A stretch of DNA of 64,000 nucleotides from DYRB01 sp963845265. Its GTDB lineage: Bacteria; Pseudomonadota; Gammaproteobacteria; Chromatiales; Chromatiaceae. The translations under genes were made by a program, and so were the position numbers. The stretch is taken from the NCBI GenBank assembly GCA_963845265.1, contig CAWJRN010000014.1, positions 186,001 through 250,000 on the forward strand. The letters run 5' to 3'. A model generated the notes under the pieces. That model was not told the origin of the DNA. It searched no databases and was given only the letters and a program-made list of their open reading frames with translations. Shown here in pieces: positions 49,057 to 58,297 of this stretch; the first letter of the stretch is position 1, and every line of letters begins with the position of its first letter.

Positions 49057-49873
49057 ATGTCAGAGATACGCATCGCGGTAGCCGGCGTCGGTGGGCGCAT
49101 GGGGCGCACCCTGGTCCAGCGCGGTCACTGAGGCCGAGGGCCTGACCCTCGGCGCAGCCACCGAGCGGCCCGGCAGCAGCCTGATCGGGACCGATGCAGG
49201 GGAACTGGCCGGCGTCGGGACCTTGGGCGTCCCGGTGGGTTCGGACCTGGCCCAGGTCAGAGATGCATTCGACTGCCTCATCGACTTCACCGCCCCCGCC
49301 GCGACCCTGCACCATCTGGAGATCTGCCGTGCAGCCGGCCGCAAGCTGGTTATCGGCACCACTGGTTTCACCCCAGATCAACGGGGTGAGATTGCGGCGG
49401 CGGCCCAGGATATCGGCATCGTCTTCGCCCCCAACATGAGCGTCGGGGTCAATCTCTGCTTCAAACTCCTGGACATCGCGGCCCGGGTGCTGGGAGATGA
49501 GGTGGATGTGGAGATCGTCGAGGCCCACCATCGCCACAAGGTAGACGCCCCCTCGGGCACGGCGCTGCGCATGGGCGAGGTGGTCGCAGCGGCCCTGGGG
49601 CGTAATCTGGCGGAGGTGGCCGTCTACGGTCGTGAGGGCCAGACCGGGGCCCGGGAGCGGCGCACCATCGGCTTCGAGACCATCCGCGCCGGCGACGTGG
49701 TGGGTGAGCACAGCGTCTGGTTTGCCGGGGAGGGCGAACGAGTGGAGATCGTCCACAAGGCCAGCAGCCGAATGACCTTCGCCAAGGGCGCGGTGCGTGC
49801 GGCGGGCTGGTTGGGCGTCAGGGATGCGGGCCTCTATGACATGCAGGACGTGTTGGGGTTGCGGGGTTATTGA
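49057..49873 (+). pseudogene. dapB: 4-hydroxy-tetrahydrodipicolinate reductase, interrupted by a one-base frameshift
   Basis: DapB reduces the heterocyclic intermediate of diaminopimelate and lysine synthesis with NAD(P)H. The first frame (49057) gives MSEIRIAVAGVGGRMGRTLVQ, including the nucleotide-binding GxGGRMG, then stops at a TGA (49129-49131). The rest continues in the next frame from AVTEAEGL, through LVIGTTGFT, EIVEAHHRHKVDAPSGTA (catalytic His and Lys region) and the DMQDVLGLRGY end. Removing one C at about 49120 restores a normal 270-residue protein. As dapB is usually essential, a sequencing error is the simplest explanation, otherwise a recent inactivation or rescue by recoding. 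GTG 49091 as an alternative start would lose the nucleotide site. Confidence 0.85.
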
Positions 49874-50145
49874 TGGGCGCCGAGGTGCCTGACATACCTG
49901 CCGCGCGTCGCTTCCTCAGTTTCAGGGTTTTGAATTGTCCCGAAATAACAAGCTCTTACTGCCAACTGCCAACCGCCAACTTTTGTGTAGGTCTCGGCCG
50001 AGTCCGACGGCCTTGGGCGCCCGCCTGACCGCGGGCCTGGTCTGACACCGGGCAGAGTGCGAGAATCGGGTGCAATAGCGAAGGGCTACGGGCCCCGGTA
50101 CTATAGCGCGACCCTTCCCTCCAGCCTATGCGACCCCTTGCCTGA
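49874..50145. other. Intergenic region between dapB and zipA
   Basis: This 272-base gap holds a run of related heptads (ACTGCCAACTGCCAACCGCC at about 49958-49977), similar to the CTGACAACTG runs near 29300. No terminator hairpin with a T-run was recognised. A promoter for zipA-ligA should lie here; TACTATAGC at 50099-50107 resembles a -10 but lacks a convincing -35. Confidence 0.4.
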
Positions 50146-50967
50146 ATGGATGCCGATACCCTACGCCTCATCCTGATCGTCCTCGGTGCTGCCCTGGTGC
50201 TGGCGCTGTACCTCTGGGAGCGCAGTCGCTTGGACGATGCCGGCGACCACGAGCTCCCGCCAGCGCCCGAGAAGCGCGAGCCCGGTGTCGGGGCACTCGA
50301 TGCCGCCGGCGAGGCCGGTCAATCGGTCCTCGCTAGTGCAGTGACCATGCTCAGAGGTCAGCAGGAGGCGGCGGCGGTGGCCCGGGTCAAGGAGGCCTCC
50401 CGACGCGCGGATGGAATCCCCCAGGCTGCTAGTCACCTGGTCGCGGACGCATCCCCCGATCCGGACCCGGATGCCCCAGGTGGGTCGAACACCCTGGTGT
50501 TGCACTTCGGCATCCGCACCAAGGCCGGCGACATGAGCGGGCCGGATATCCTGGACGTGGCGGCGCGCTGCGGGCTGCGCCCGGGAGAGCAAGGGGCCTT
50601 CCATCGTAAAGTGTCGGTGGAGCGCGTCGAAGATGACGACGAGGATGAGAATGGCGCGGACGAAGGGGACGGGGATGAGGTGCGTACCTTGTTCAGCATG
50701 GTCAGCATGGTGAAGCCCGGGACCTTCCCCTTCGAGGATATGGAAGGGTTCAGCACCCGGGCACTATTGCTCTACGCCGTGCTGCGCCGCGGGTCGGATA
50801 ATTTGCAGATCCTCGACGACATGATTGCGGTCGCTCGCCGCCTGGCCGATGAGTTCGATGCCGAGGTGCTGGACGAGCGGCGTCAGCCCCTGACGCCCAT
50901 CATGGTGGACGTGCTGCGCGCCCGGGTCATGGAATTCAATCGTACCCCGCAGATCCGACGCCAGTGA
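50146..50967 (+). CDS. zipA: Cell division protein ZipA
   Basis: A 273-residue division protein that anchors FtsZ at the membrane. The N-terminal helix (about 7-25; LILIVLGAALVLALYLW) is followed by a charged, disordered linker, here rich in Glu/Asp and partly Gly/Ala. The C-terminal FtsZ-binding domain (about 125-270) contains VLHFGIRTK, a divergent central strand, LFSMVSMVKPGTFPFEDM and LLLYAVLRRGSDN. It precedes ligA with a GTGA overlap, the order common in Gammaproteobacteria. An acidic run (EDDDEDENGADEGDGDE) inside the C-terminal domain is unusual. Confidence 0.9.
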   Translation: MDADTLRLILIVLGAALVLALYLWERSRLDDAGDHELPPAPEKREPGVGALDAAGEAGQSVLASAVTMLRGQQEAAAVARVKEASRRADGIPQAASHLVADASPDPDPDAPGGSNTLVLHFGIRTKAGDMSGPDILDVAARCGLRPGEQGAFHRKVSVERVEDDDEDENGADEGDGDEVRTLFSMVSMVKPGTFPFEDMEGFSTRALLLYAVLRRGSDNLQILDDMIAVARRLADEFDAEVLDERRQPLTPIMVDVLRARVMEFNRTPQIRRQ

Positions 50968-53273
50968 GCAAACCGCCGGGGACGCCATCTGGCGAGGCGG
51001 TACAGGCGGCGCCCGACGGGTCGAGTGCAGCTCCAGCAGCCAGGGCGGAATCACTGCGCGACCTCATACGGCACCATAACTATCGCTACTACGTCCTTGA
51101 TGCGCCGGATGTCCCGGATGTCGAATACGACCGCCTAGTGCGGGAGTTACAGGCCCTGGAAGCGGCCCACCCGGACTTGGTGACCGCGGACTCTCCCACG
51201 CAGCGGGTCGGGGCAGCACCGCGGCCCGAGTTCACCCAGGTCCGCCACCGACTGCCCATGATCTCTCTGGACAACGCCATGGATGACGGCGAGCTCCAGG
51301 GATTCCATCGTCGGGTCACTGAGGCCCTGAAGGGTGGGTCGGAGGTGCGTTATACCGCCGAGCCAAAACTCGATGGCCTGGCGGTGAGCATCCGCTACGA
51401 GGATGGATGCCTGGTCCAGGCCGCTACTCGGGGCGACGGGACGACGGGCGAGGACATCACACAGAATCTCCGCACCATCCAGAGTGTCCCGCTGCGCCTC
51501 CTCGGGGCCGATGTTCCGACGGTCTTGGAGGTGCGCGGAGAGGTCTACATGACCCACGCGGGCTTCGAGCGACTCAACACCGCCGCGCGCCGTCGCGGGG
51601 ACGAACCCTTTGCCAACCCCCGTAACGCCGCCGCCGGGAGCCTGCGCCAGCTCGACCCGCGCATCACCGCCACCCGGCCCCTGACTTTTTGTTGCTATGG
51701 CTGGGGCGAGGTCTCTGTGGCCCCTGGCGAGAGCCAATTCGTCATGCTCCAGCGCATCGCGGCCTGGGGACTCCCGGTCTCTCGGGAACTGCGTCAGCTG
51801 GTGGGCCTGGAGGCCTGCCGTGCCTATTTCGACCAGTTGGGTGCCCGTCGGGATGCGCTCGGATACGACATCGACGGGGTAGTCTTCAAGCTCGATCGCC
51901 TCGCCGACCAGGCCGCCCTGGGGGCGACCGCCCATCACCCGCGTTGGGCCATCGCCCGCAAGTTCCCGCCCCAGGAGGTCATCACTCTGGTCGAGGCGGT
52001 GGAGTTCCAGGTCGGACGCACCGGCGCCGTGACGCCAGTGGCGCGGCTCAAACCGGTGCAGGTTGGCGGTGTGGTCGTCGCCAACGCGACCCTGCACAAC
52101 CTTGATGAGGTACGCAGGAAGGGCGTGCGGGTAGGGGACACGGTGAGCGTGCGCCGCGCCGGGGACGTGATCCCGGAGGTGGTGCGTGTCCTGCCGGAGC
52201 GTCGTCCGCCCGCGGCCGTCCCGGTAGAGCTGCCGAGCCAGTGTCCGGTGTGCGGTTCGGATGTGGTGCGCGCCGAGGGCGAGGTCGTGGCCCGCTGCTC
52301 CGGGGGGCTCTATTGCCCGGCCCAGCGCAAGGAGGCCATCCGTCACTTCGCCTCCCGCCGTGCCCTGGACATCGAGGGTTTGGGTGACAAGCTGGTGGAC
52401 CAACTGGTCGAGCGCGACCTGATCCACGACCCTGCGGACCTCTTCGCCCTGGATCAGGCGACCCTGGCCGGTCTGGAGCGCATGGGCGAGAAATCTGCTC
52501 AAAATCTCTGTGATGCCCTGGACAAGGCCAAGGTGACCACCTTTGCTCGTTTCATCTTTGCCCTGGGGATCCGCGAGGTGGGTGAGGCGACAGCCCAGGC
52601 CCTGGCCGCGCGTTTTGGCAGCCTCGATGCATTGATGGCCGCGGAAGAGTCGGACTTCCTGCGCGAGGCCGGGGCCAAGGGGGTCGGGCCGGCAACCGCC
52701 CGGGCCGTCCATGCCTATCTGGTCGCCAATCCGGATCTGGAGTGTCCAGCTGGCCTGCAGGAGGCGCTGGTGACTGCCGGCATCCGCGGCCTGGGTCGGG
52801 CGGGGGCGGACCGCCTGGCCGCTGCCTTCGGGTCCCTGGATGCGCTGCGTGCCGCCGATCCCGACGCCTTGCCCTATCGCAAGGAGCCGCTGGTGGAGGG
52901 GGTCGGCCCCGTAGTCGCCGGGCACATCGTGAGCTTCTTCCGTCAGCCCCACAATCTGGAGGTCATCGCCAAGCTGCGTGCTGCGGGTATCGGCTGGGAG
53001 GACCAGGCCCCGCGGCCCAAAGCGGCCGGTACGGCGGTGGACCTGACGGGCAAGACGTTCGTTATCACCGGGGCCCTGAGTCGCCCGAGGGACGCCATCA
53101 AGGATGCATTGACCGCCCTGGGCGCCAAGGTCACCGGCAGCGTCTCGCGTAATACCGATTTCCTGGTCGCGGGGGCCGATCCGGGCTCCAAGCTCCTCAA
53201 GGCGAAGGGGTTGGGGGTTGCCGTGTTGGACGAGGCGGGGCTCGATGCCCTACTGCAGGGCTTGGATGCATGA
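50964..53273 (+). CDS. ligA: NAD+-dependent DNA ligase with an additional helix-hairpin-helix unit
   Basis: A 769-residue ligase, about 100 longer than the E. coli enzyme. The adenylation domain holds Lys135 in AEPKLDGLAVS. The OB fold, the zinc finger (CPVCGSD...CSGGLYCP), the HhH region and a C-terminal BRCT domain (about 690-769; TGKTFVITGALSRPRD) are all present. The extra length is partly an internal duplication in the HhH region: a unit with EATAQALAARFGSLDALMAA is followed by one with GADRLAAAFGSLDALRAADPD, both ending in GVGP. The GTG start overlaps zipA. All catalytic parts appear intact. Confidence 0.95.
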   Translation: MSKPPGTPSGEAVQAAPDGSSAAPAARAESLRDLIRHHNYRYYVLDAPDVPDVEYDRLVRELQALEAAHPDLVTADSPTQRVGAAPRPEFTQVRHRLPMISLDNAMDDGELQGFHRRVTEALKGGSEVRYTAEPKLDGLAVSIRYEDGCLVQAATRGDGTTGEDITQNLRTIQSVPLRLLGADVPTVLEVRGEVYMTHAGFERLNTAARRRGDEPFANPRNAAAGSLRQLDPRITATRPLTFCCYGWGEVSVAPGESQFVMLQRIAAWGLPVSRELRQLVGLEACRAYFDQLGARRDALGYDIDGVVFKLDRLADQAALGATAHHPRWAIARKFPPQEVITLVEAVEFQVGRTGAVTPVARLKPVQVGGVVVANATLHNLDEVRRKGVRVGDTVSVRRAGDVIPEVVRVLPERRPPAAVPVELPSQCPVCGSDVVRAEGEVVARCSGGLYCPAQRKEAIRHFASRRALDIEGLGDKLVDQLVERDLIHDPADLFALDQATLAGLERMGEKSAQNLCDALDKAKVTTFARFIFALGIREVGEATAQALAARFGSLDALMAAEESDFLREAGAKGVGPATARAVHAYLVANPDLECPAGLQEALVTAGIRGLGRAGADRLAAAFGSLDALRAADPDALPYRKEPLVEGVGPVVAGHIVSFFRQPHNLEVIAKLRAAGIGWEDQAPRPKAAGTAVDLTGKTFVITGALSRPRDAIKDALTALGAKVTGSVSRNTDFLVAGADPGSKLLKAKGLGVAVLDEAGLDALLQGLDA

Positions 53274-53477
53274 GCAAGACACGAGTGGGGCGGGCGTGGC
53301 TCGTGTTGCGACGCGACCCGTGGTTTGGAACCGAGTAGAGGGCTGGAGATAGGCCCCTCTTGTCCCCAGTTGGGGCGGGGTTGGTAGCTGCCTGTTATGC
53401 TGAGGCCTACCAGGCCACCACCCAACCCCATGCCTTCACACCGCCGGCCCCGGCGCCATACAACACAGGCCAAATTC

Positions 53478-53756
53478 ATGTCCGAACTGACCGTCGAGCA
53501 ACGCATCTTGATTGCCATGCGCAAAACCCTCGGGGGCATCATCCGCGATGTTACCCCCCCGGCCGGCATGCGCCACCCCTTCACGGACGAGACCATGGAG
53601 GATGTGCGCCAATGCCTGAACCTGATCGCCGCCCGCGAGAAGGAACTGGCGGATACCCAGGGTCGCGGCGGCGAGCGCCCCTATTACAGTGACGAGCCCC
53701 AACAGGCCCAGGTCGTCCCCATCGGCGGCATCGGTCGGCGCAACAAGGCAGACTAA
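53478..53756 (+). CDS. Conserved hypothetical small protein
   Basis: A 92-residue cytoplasmic protein. The N-terminal half is well structured: TVEQRILIAMRKTLGGIIRD, then PPAGMRHPFTDETMEDVRQCLNLIAAREKEL. The C-terminal part is Gln/Gly/Arg-rich. I recall similar small proteins in related sulfur-oxidising Gammaproteobacteria, but no function. The carbonic anhydrase gene starts three bases after its stop, so the two are probably cotranscribed. The 200 bases before it are non-coding with no recognisable site. Confidence 0.75.
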   Translation: MSELTVEQRILIAMRKTLGGIIRDVTPPAGMRHPFTDETMEDVRQCLNLIAAREKELADTQGRGGERPYYSDEPQQAQVVPIGGIGRRNKAD

Positions 53757-53759
53757 GCC

Positions 53760-54572
53760 ATGACCTCTCTAAATGATCGTCGCACACGCCCGGTCCTCGC
53801 CCTATGGGTGATGCTTTTGGGCTTGTCCCTCTCGGTTCCGGCGCAGGCATTCCAGTGGCCGAACCAGGCGCCGAAGGCGTCTGAGGCGTCCCACTGGGGC
53901 TACACCGGCGAGCATGACCCCTCCCACTGGGGCGATCTAACGTCCGAGTACGCCACCTGCAAGGACGGCAAGAGCCAATCGCCTCTGGACCTGAGTTATG
54001 CCCGGCGCGTCGACTACCAGCCCCTGTCCTTCCATTACCGCAGCGATGCCCTGGCAGTCTCCAATAATGGCCATACGATGCAGGTGGCTTCCGGGCCTGG
54101 TAGTTTCCTGATGGTCAACGGCCATGAGTACGCCCTGCAACAGTTCCACTTTCACACCCCCAGCGAGCACCGTATCCAGGGCGTACCGGCGGCCATGGAG
54201 TTGCACCTGGTTCACCGCGATGCCAAGGGCAATATCGCCGTGGTAGCGGTATTGATTAACCCAGGTCTGCGCAACAACAGTACCCTCAAGCGCATTGCCG
54301 ATGCCTTGCCATCGGCGGCAGGGGAGAGCTTCTACGGCCGTCAGGTTGCGATTAACCCGTTGTTTTTACTGCCTCCGCAGCGCAGTTATTTTTCCTACCC
54401 GGGCTCGCTCACCACGCCACCATGCACCGAGGGGGTGGATTGGTTCGTCATGGCCGAGCCCCTACAGGTTGAGGCCGGCCTGATCGCCCGATTCCATCAG
54501 GCCATGGGTACCAATGCTCGCCCGCTCCAGCCCGACAATGGTCGGCCCGTGCTGGGCGTGTTTCGCCGGTAG
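53760..54572 (+). CDS. Periplasmic alpha-type carbonic anhydrase
   Basis: A 270-residue zinc enzyme interconverting CO2 and bicarbonate. The signal peptide ends near PAQA (residue 30). Alpha-class signatures are HWGYTGEHDPSHWGDL, SQSPLDL, QQFHFHTPSEH and the SLTTPPCTEGVDWFV segment. Zinc ligands are His130 and His132 in QFHFH and His149 in MELHLVH. Periplasmic location fits a role in CO2 capture feeding a bicarbonate transporter such as SbtA at 29.5 kb. The enzyme family is clear. Confidence 0.95.
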   Translation: MTSLNDRRTRPVLALWVMLLGLSLSVPAQAFQWPNQAPKASEASHWGYTGEHDPSHWGDLTSEYATCKDGKSQSPLDLSYARRVDYQPLSFHYRSDALAVSNNGHTMQVASGPGSFLMVNGHEYALQQFHFHTPSEHRIQGVPAAMELHLVHRDAKGNIAVVAVLINPGLRNNSTLKRIADALPSAAGESFYGRQVAINPLFLLPPQRSYFSYPGSLTTPPCTEGVDWFVMAEPLQVEAGLIARFHQAMGTNARPLQPDNGRPVLGVFRR

Positions 54573-54841
54573 CGCCTCCTCGGACCGGGCCCTGAGTCCC
54601 TCGGGTTTGGGACGGATCTGGAGTATCAAGGGCGTAGGGTCTTAATGTGCCAGCGAACCGTATAACACCGACGCATGTGCGCGTGTGGCGGCCTGGTTCA
54701 TCCCTCAACACACGAACTATTCTCGGGCAAGTCCGTGGGCGCAACGCAAATCTCAACGTGAGATCGTCGGAACCCCTTGTAACCGTGTGCGTTGTGACGA
54801 ATACTGTCTGGGCAATCCACCCTGAAAGAGGCAATAACTAA

Positions 54842-55180
54842 TTGAAAAAGATGAAGAACAAAGAGGTCGCCGCATCTGTTGAGGCGGAAGCGACCCCCGA
54901 CAACATCGTTGCGGATGCATCCAAGCCGGATGACGGCGCGGTGACAACGTCAAAATCGCCGAAGAAGGGCAAGAACGAAAAGAAGGGCAAGGCTCCAGCG
55001 GTTGCTGAGGCCGAGTCGGTCGCCGAGTCCACCGCCGCGGAGGCGATGACTCCGGATGGCGCTGCGGCGGAGGCTCCGACCACAGCCAAGAAGTCGGCGA
55101 AAAAGGGCAAGGAAGACAAGCAGAGAGAGAAAAAAACGGACAAAGAGGCCAAGACAAGGAAGAAGGGCAAGAAGGAGTAA
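54842..55180 (+). CDS. Lys/Ala-rich basic protein
   Basis: A 112-residue protein made almost only of Lys, Ala, Glu, Ser, Asp and Thr, resembling histone-H1-like bacterial proteins or a disordered linker. Several near-repeats of KKGK and AEA occur (SPKKGKNEKKGK, KSAKKGKEDKQREKK), and the end is TRKKGKKE. It has no cysteine, aromatic residue or hydrophobic core. The TTG start has AGAGG ten bases upstream; the ATG at 54851 would be further from it. The neighbouring gene also ends in a Lys run, so both may bind nucleic acid or polyphosphate. The 269-base gap before it shows no site I can name. Confidence 0.6.
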   Translation: MKKMKNKEVAASVEAEATPDNIVADASKPDDGAVTTSKSPKKGKNEKKGKAPAVAEAESVAESTAAEAMTPDGAAAEAPTTAKKSAKKGKEDKQREKKTDKEAKTRKKGKKE

Positions 55181-55288
55181 TGGTTCAGTCGGTGTTGCCT
55201 ACCGGGCAACACTGGCGATTAGGTCCGGGATGTTCCGATGCACGGGTCCCGGTGACTCCGCATAGGAGCAGAATCCCGGCCCGCCATC

Positions 55289-55804
55289 ATGTTCGTTGTT
55301 GACGATCCACTCTTGGTATTGATCCTGCGGCTGGTGGTCGATACGGAAGGTAACCCGTCTGCTAACCAGGAGTTTTTGAGTCAGCAGATCAAGGCCATCA
55401 AGCAGCACCTTGCCCAGTTTCCGGCAGCGGAGCACGGTGACAGGGCGATGGAGTGGATCGTGCAGCGCGCCGCCCAATACCGGCGCGATTGGGAAAGGAA
55501 CGCGGTTGCGAGTCGCACCGTCTACCTGCGTTGTGCCGATTGTCCGCTGGCCCAGTTCGGCGCCGCCGATCATTGTGAGATTCACGAGCAGTGGCTGTAC
55601 CTCCTGCATCGATACCTGACTGGCGAGATCGCGTCACGCGACTACATCGAAGATGCCTTGGCGCTGCTCAGGCAATACAAGGACCGCCTCAGGTACCGCG
55701 TAGCCTCGGTTGCCAAGGAGGTTCCCAAGGCAAGGAAGCCAAATAAAGAAAAAAAGAAGAAGGTTAAGAAGAAAAAACGGAAAAAGCTCCGTACTGCAGA
55801 GTGA
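55289..55804 (+). CDS. Hypothetical protein with Lys-rich tail
   Basis: A 171-residue protein of unknown role. Residues 1-140 look folded, helix-rich, with a possible metal site C-x2-C...H-C-x2-H (CADCPLAQFGAADHCEIH, around 83-100). The last 30 residues are almost only Lys and Arg (KPNKEKKKKVKKKKRKKL). Such a tail would bind nucleic acid, ribosomes or acidic surfaces. It follows the Lys/Ala-rich gene by about 110 bases and precedes the suf operon by about 220 bases. I recognise no family. Confidence 0.65.
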   Translation: MFVVDDPLLVLILRLVVDTEGNPSANQEFLSQQIKAIKQHLAQFPAAEHGDRAMEWIVQRAAQYRRDWERNAVASRTVYLRCADCPLAQFGAADHCEIHEQWLYLLHRYLTGEIASRDYIEDALALLRQYKDRLRYRVASVAKEVPKARKPNKEKKKKVKKKKRKKLRTAE

Positions 55805-56023
55805 TTGTCGCGGTGGTCCCGCCGATCACAGGGCCTAGCGGTTGCAGGGTCACGTCTCCAACGCTCGTTCACTTGAAATCCGCCCCCGCCGCTCCGACCT
55901 AACCGGCAGCGCGCTCGGCAGCGAAACCCGATATCCCCCTGGTGTTGAAACTTCGTTCCGAGGCCGCATCCTAATTCCTCACTGAAATACTGCGGAATAA
56001 CACAGCCAGTTCGGAGCCACGCG

Positions 56024-57463
56024 ATGAGCGCAGCCACAGAAGTTGATGACCTGGTCGGCTCGGAGTACGAGCACGGGTTCGTCACCGAGATCGAGTCCGA
56101 TACCCTGCCCCCGGGCCTCGACGAGGGGGTGGTGCGCGCGATCTCCGCCCTGAAAGGGGAGCCGGAGTTCATGCTGGAGGCGCGGCTAAAGGCCTTTCGG
56201 CACTGGCTGACGCTCACCGAGCCCGAGTGGGCCTCCGTGGATCACCCGCCCATCGACTATCAGTCCATCTCCTATTTTTCTGCCCCGAAAAAGAAGCTCT
56301 TACAAAGCCTCGACGAGGTGGACCCGGCCCTGCTGGAGACTTACGAGAAGCTCGGCATCCCCATCGAGGAGCAGAAGGCCCTCGCCGGGGTGGCGGTGGA
56401 CGCGGTCTTCGACAGCGTCTCGGTGGCGACCACGTTCCGCGAGAAGCTCTCCGAGGTCGGGGTGATCTTCTGCGCCATCTCCGAGGCGGTCCACGACTAC
56501 CCTGATCTGATCAAGCAGTACCTGGCGAGCGTGGTGCCGCACACGGACAACTATTTCGCCGCCCTCAACGCGGCGGTGTTCAGCGACGGGACCTTCGTCT
56601 ATGTCCCCAAGGGGGTGCGTTGCCCCATGGAGCTGAGCACCTATTTCCGCATCAACGCGGCCAACACCGGTCAGTTCGAGCGCACCCTGATCGTCGCCGA
56701 GGCGGGCAGCTACGTGAGCTATCTGGAGGGGTGCACGGCCCCCATGCGCGACGAAAACCAGCTCCACGCCGCCGTGGTCGAGCTGATCGCCATGGAGGAC
56801 GCACAGATCAAGTACTCCACGGTGCAGAACTGGTACCCGGGCGACGACCAGGGCAAGGGCGGCATCTACAACTTCGTCACCAAGCGCGGCGACTGCCGCG
56901 GGGCCCGCTCCAAGATCTCCTGGACCCAGGTGGAGACCGGCTCGGCCATTACCTGGAAGTACCCTAGCTGCATCCTGCGCGGCGACGACTCGGTTGGTGA
57001 GTTCTACTCCGTGGCCGTGACCAAGGGCCGGCAGCAGGCCGACACCGGGACCAAGATGATCCACCTGGGCCGCAACACCAGCTCCACCATCGTCTCCAAG
57101 GGGATCTCGGCGGGCCATGGGCGCCAGACCTACAGGGGGCTGGTGCGCATCGCCCAGCGGGCCGAGGAGGCGCGTAACCACACCCAGTGCGACAGCCTGC
57201 TCATCGGGGATCGCTGCGTCGCCAACACCTTCCCCTACATCGAGGTCAAGAACCCCAGTGCCCAGATGGAGCACGAGGCGACTACCTCGAAGATCAGCGA
57301 TGACCAGCTCTTCTACTGCCGTTCCCGCGGTCTGTCACAGGAGGACGCGGTCTCCATGATCGTCAACGGCTTCTGCAAGGAGGTCTTCAAGCAGCTCCCC
57401 ATGGAGTTCGCCGTGGAGGCCCAGAAGCTTTTGAGCATCAGCCTGGAAGGCGCAGTGGGTTGA
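56024..57463 (+). CDS. sufB: SufB, Fe-S cluster scaffold protein
   Basis: A 479-residue scaffold of the SUF Fe-S assembly complex SufBC2D. Family landmarks include VDHPPIDYQSISYFSAPKKK, AAVFSDGTFVYVPKGVRCP, TYFRINAANTGQFERTLIVA, the core beta-helix and the CILRGDDSVGEFYSVAVT segment with its conserved Cys. CGGAG lies seven bases before the ATG. It begins the sufBCD-sufT run. No sufR/iscR-type regulator gene is upstream in this window. The gap 55805-56023 contains ATACTGCGGAATAA but no certain operator. Confidence 0.95.
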   Translation: MSAATEVDDLVGSEYEHGFVTEIESDTLPPGLDEGVVRAISALKGEPEFMLEARLKAFRHWLTLTEPEWASVDHPPIDYQSISYFSAPKKKLLQSLDEVDPALLETYEKLGIPIEEQKALAGVAVDAVFDSVSVATTFREKLSEVGVIFCAISEAVHDYPDLIKQYLASVVPHTDNYFAALNAAVFSDGTFVYVPKGVRCPMELSTYFRINAANTGQFERTLIVAEAGSYVSYLEGCTAPMRDENQLHAAVVELIAMEDAQIKYSTVQNWYPGDDQGKGGIYNFVTKRGDCRGARSKISWTQVETGSAITWKYPSCILRGDDSVGEFYSVAVTKGRQQADTGTKMIHLGRNTSSTIVSKGISAGHGRQTYRGLVRIAQRAEEARNHTQCDSLLIGDRCVANTFPYIEVKNPSAQMEHEATTSKISDDQLFYCRSRGLSQEDAVSMIVNGFCKEVFKQLPMEFAVEAQKLLSISLEGAVG

Positions 57464-57544
57464 TGCGCGATGTTAAGAATTGTCCGCGGACGAGCGATCT
57501 TTCCGCGGTACCTGATCGACCGCAGGGTTATTCGGAGATTCAAG

Positions 57545-58297
57545 ATGTTGTCAGTTAAGGGCCTCAAGGCCAACGTCGGCGAGAAGGAGATCCTCAAGGG
57601 TCTGGACCTGGAGGTTCGGCCTGGCGAGGTTCACGCCATCATGGGCCCCAACGGATCGGGCAAGAGCACCTTCGCCCATGTCCTGTCAGGGCGCGAGGGT
57701 TATCAGGTCACCGGCGGCAGCGCCCTGTTCGAGGGTGAGGATCTGCTCGCCCTGGAGCCCGAGGAGCGCGCCCATCGCGGGCTATTCCTGGCCTTCCAGT
57801 ACCCGGTGGAGCTGCCGGGGGTGAACAACACCTACTTTCTCAAGGCGGCCCTTAACGCGGGACGAGTCGCCCGCGGCGAGCCCGAGCTGGATGCGGTCGC
57901 CTTCATGCGCCTGATGAAGGAGAAGCTCAAGGTCCTGCACCTGGACGACAGCCTGCTCAAGCGTCCGGTCAATTTCGGTTTCTCCGGCGGTGAGAAGAAG
58001 CGTAACGAGATCTTCCAGATGGCCCTGTTGGAGCCCAAGCTCGCCATCCTCGACGAGACCGATTCCGGACTGGATATCGACGCCCTGCGCATCGTGGCAG
58101 ACGGGGTCAACACCTTGCGCAGCCCCGAGCGCTCCATGATCGTCGTCACCCACTACCAGCGACTGCTGGACTATATCCAGCCGGATTATGTCCACGTCCT
58201 AGCCAAGGGGCGGATTATTCGCTCAGGTGGCAAGGAGTTGGCGCTGGAACTTGAAGAAAAGGGTTACGGCTGGATTTGCGACGAGGAGGCGGCATGA
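57545..58297 (+). CDS. sufC: SufC, ATPase of the Fe-S assembly complex
   Basis: A 250-residue ABC-type ATPase that drives conformational change of the SufBC2D complex. It has Walker A GPNGSGKST, the Q-loop in LAFQYPVELPGVNN, the signature FSGGEKKRNEI and Walker B LAILDETDSGLD, all in the SufC form. The start at 57545 gives the family MLSVKGLKANVGEKEILKGL; the upstream frame from 57470 is not used. The stop overlaps the sufD start by four bases. Confidence 0.95.
   Translation: MLSVKGLKANVGEKEILKGLDLEVRPGEVHAIMGPNGSGKSTFAHVLSGREGYQVTGGSALFEGEDLLALEPEERAHRGLFLAFQYPVELPGVNNTYFLKAALNAGRVARGEPELDAVAFMRLMKEKLKVLHLDDSLLKRPVNFGFSGGEKKRNEIFQMALLEPKLAILDETDSGLDIDALRIVADGVNTLRSPERSMIVVTHYQRLLDYIQPDYVHVLAKGRIIRSGGKELALELEEKGYGWICDEEAA

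Noticed and set aside
49091..49873. Taking GTG 49091 as the true dapB start
   Set aside because: The nucleotide-binding GxGGRMG lies in the upstream frame and would be lost, so a frameshift explains the data better.
49956..49982. CCAACTG heptad run as a CRISPR fragment
   Set aside because: Units are seven bases without spacers; it is a simple tandem repeat.
51147..52952. A 601-codon minus-strand frame under ligA
   Set aside because: Shadow of ligA, which carries the adenylation, zinc-finger and BRCT motifs.
55642..56217. A 191-codon minus-strand frame before sufB, as a regulator of suf
   Set aside because: No helix-turn-helix or Rrf2 motif and it overlaps both flanking genes.
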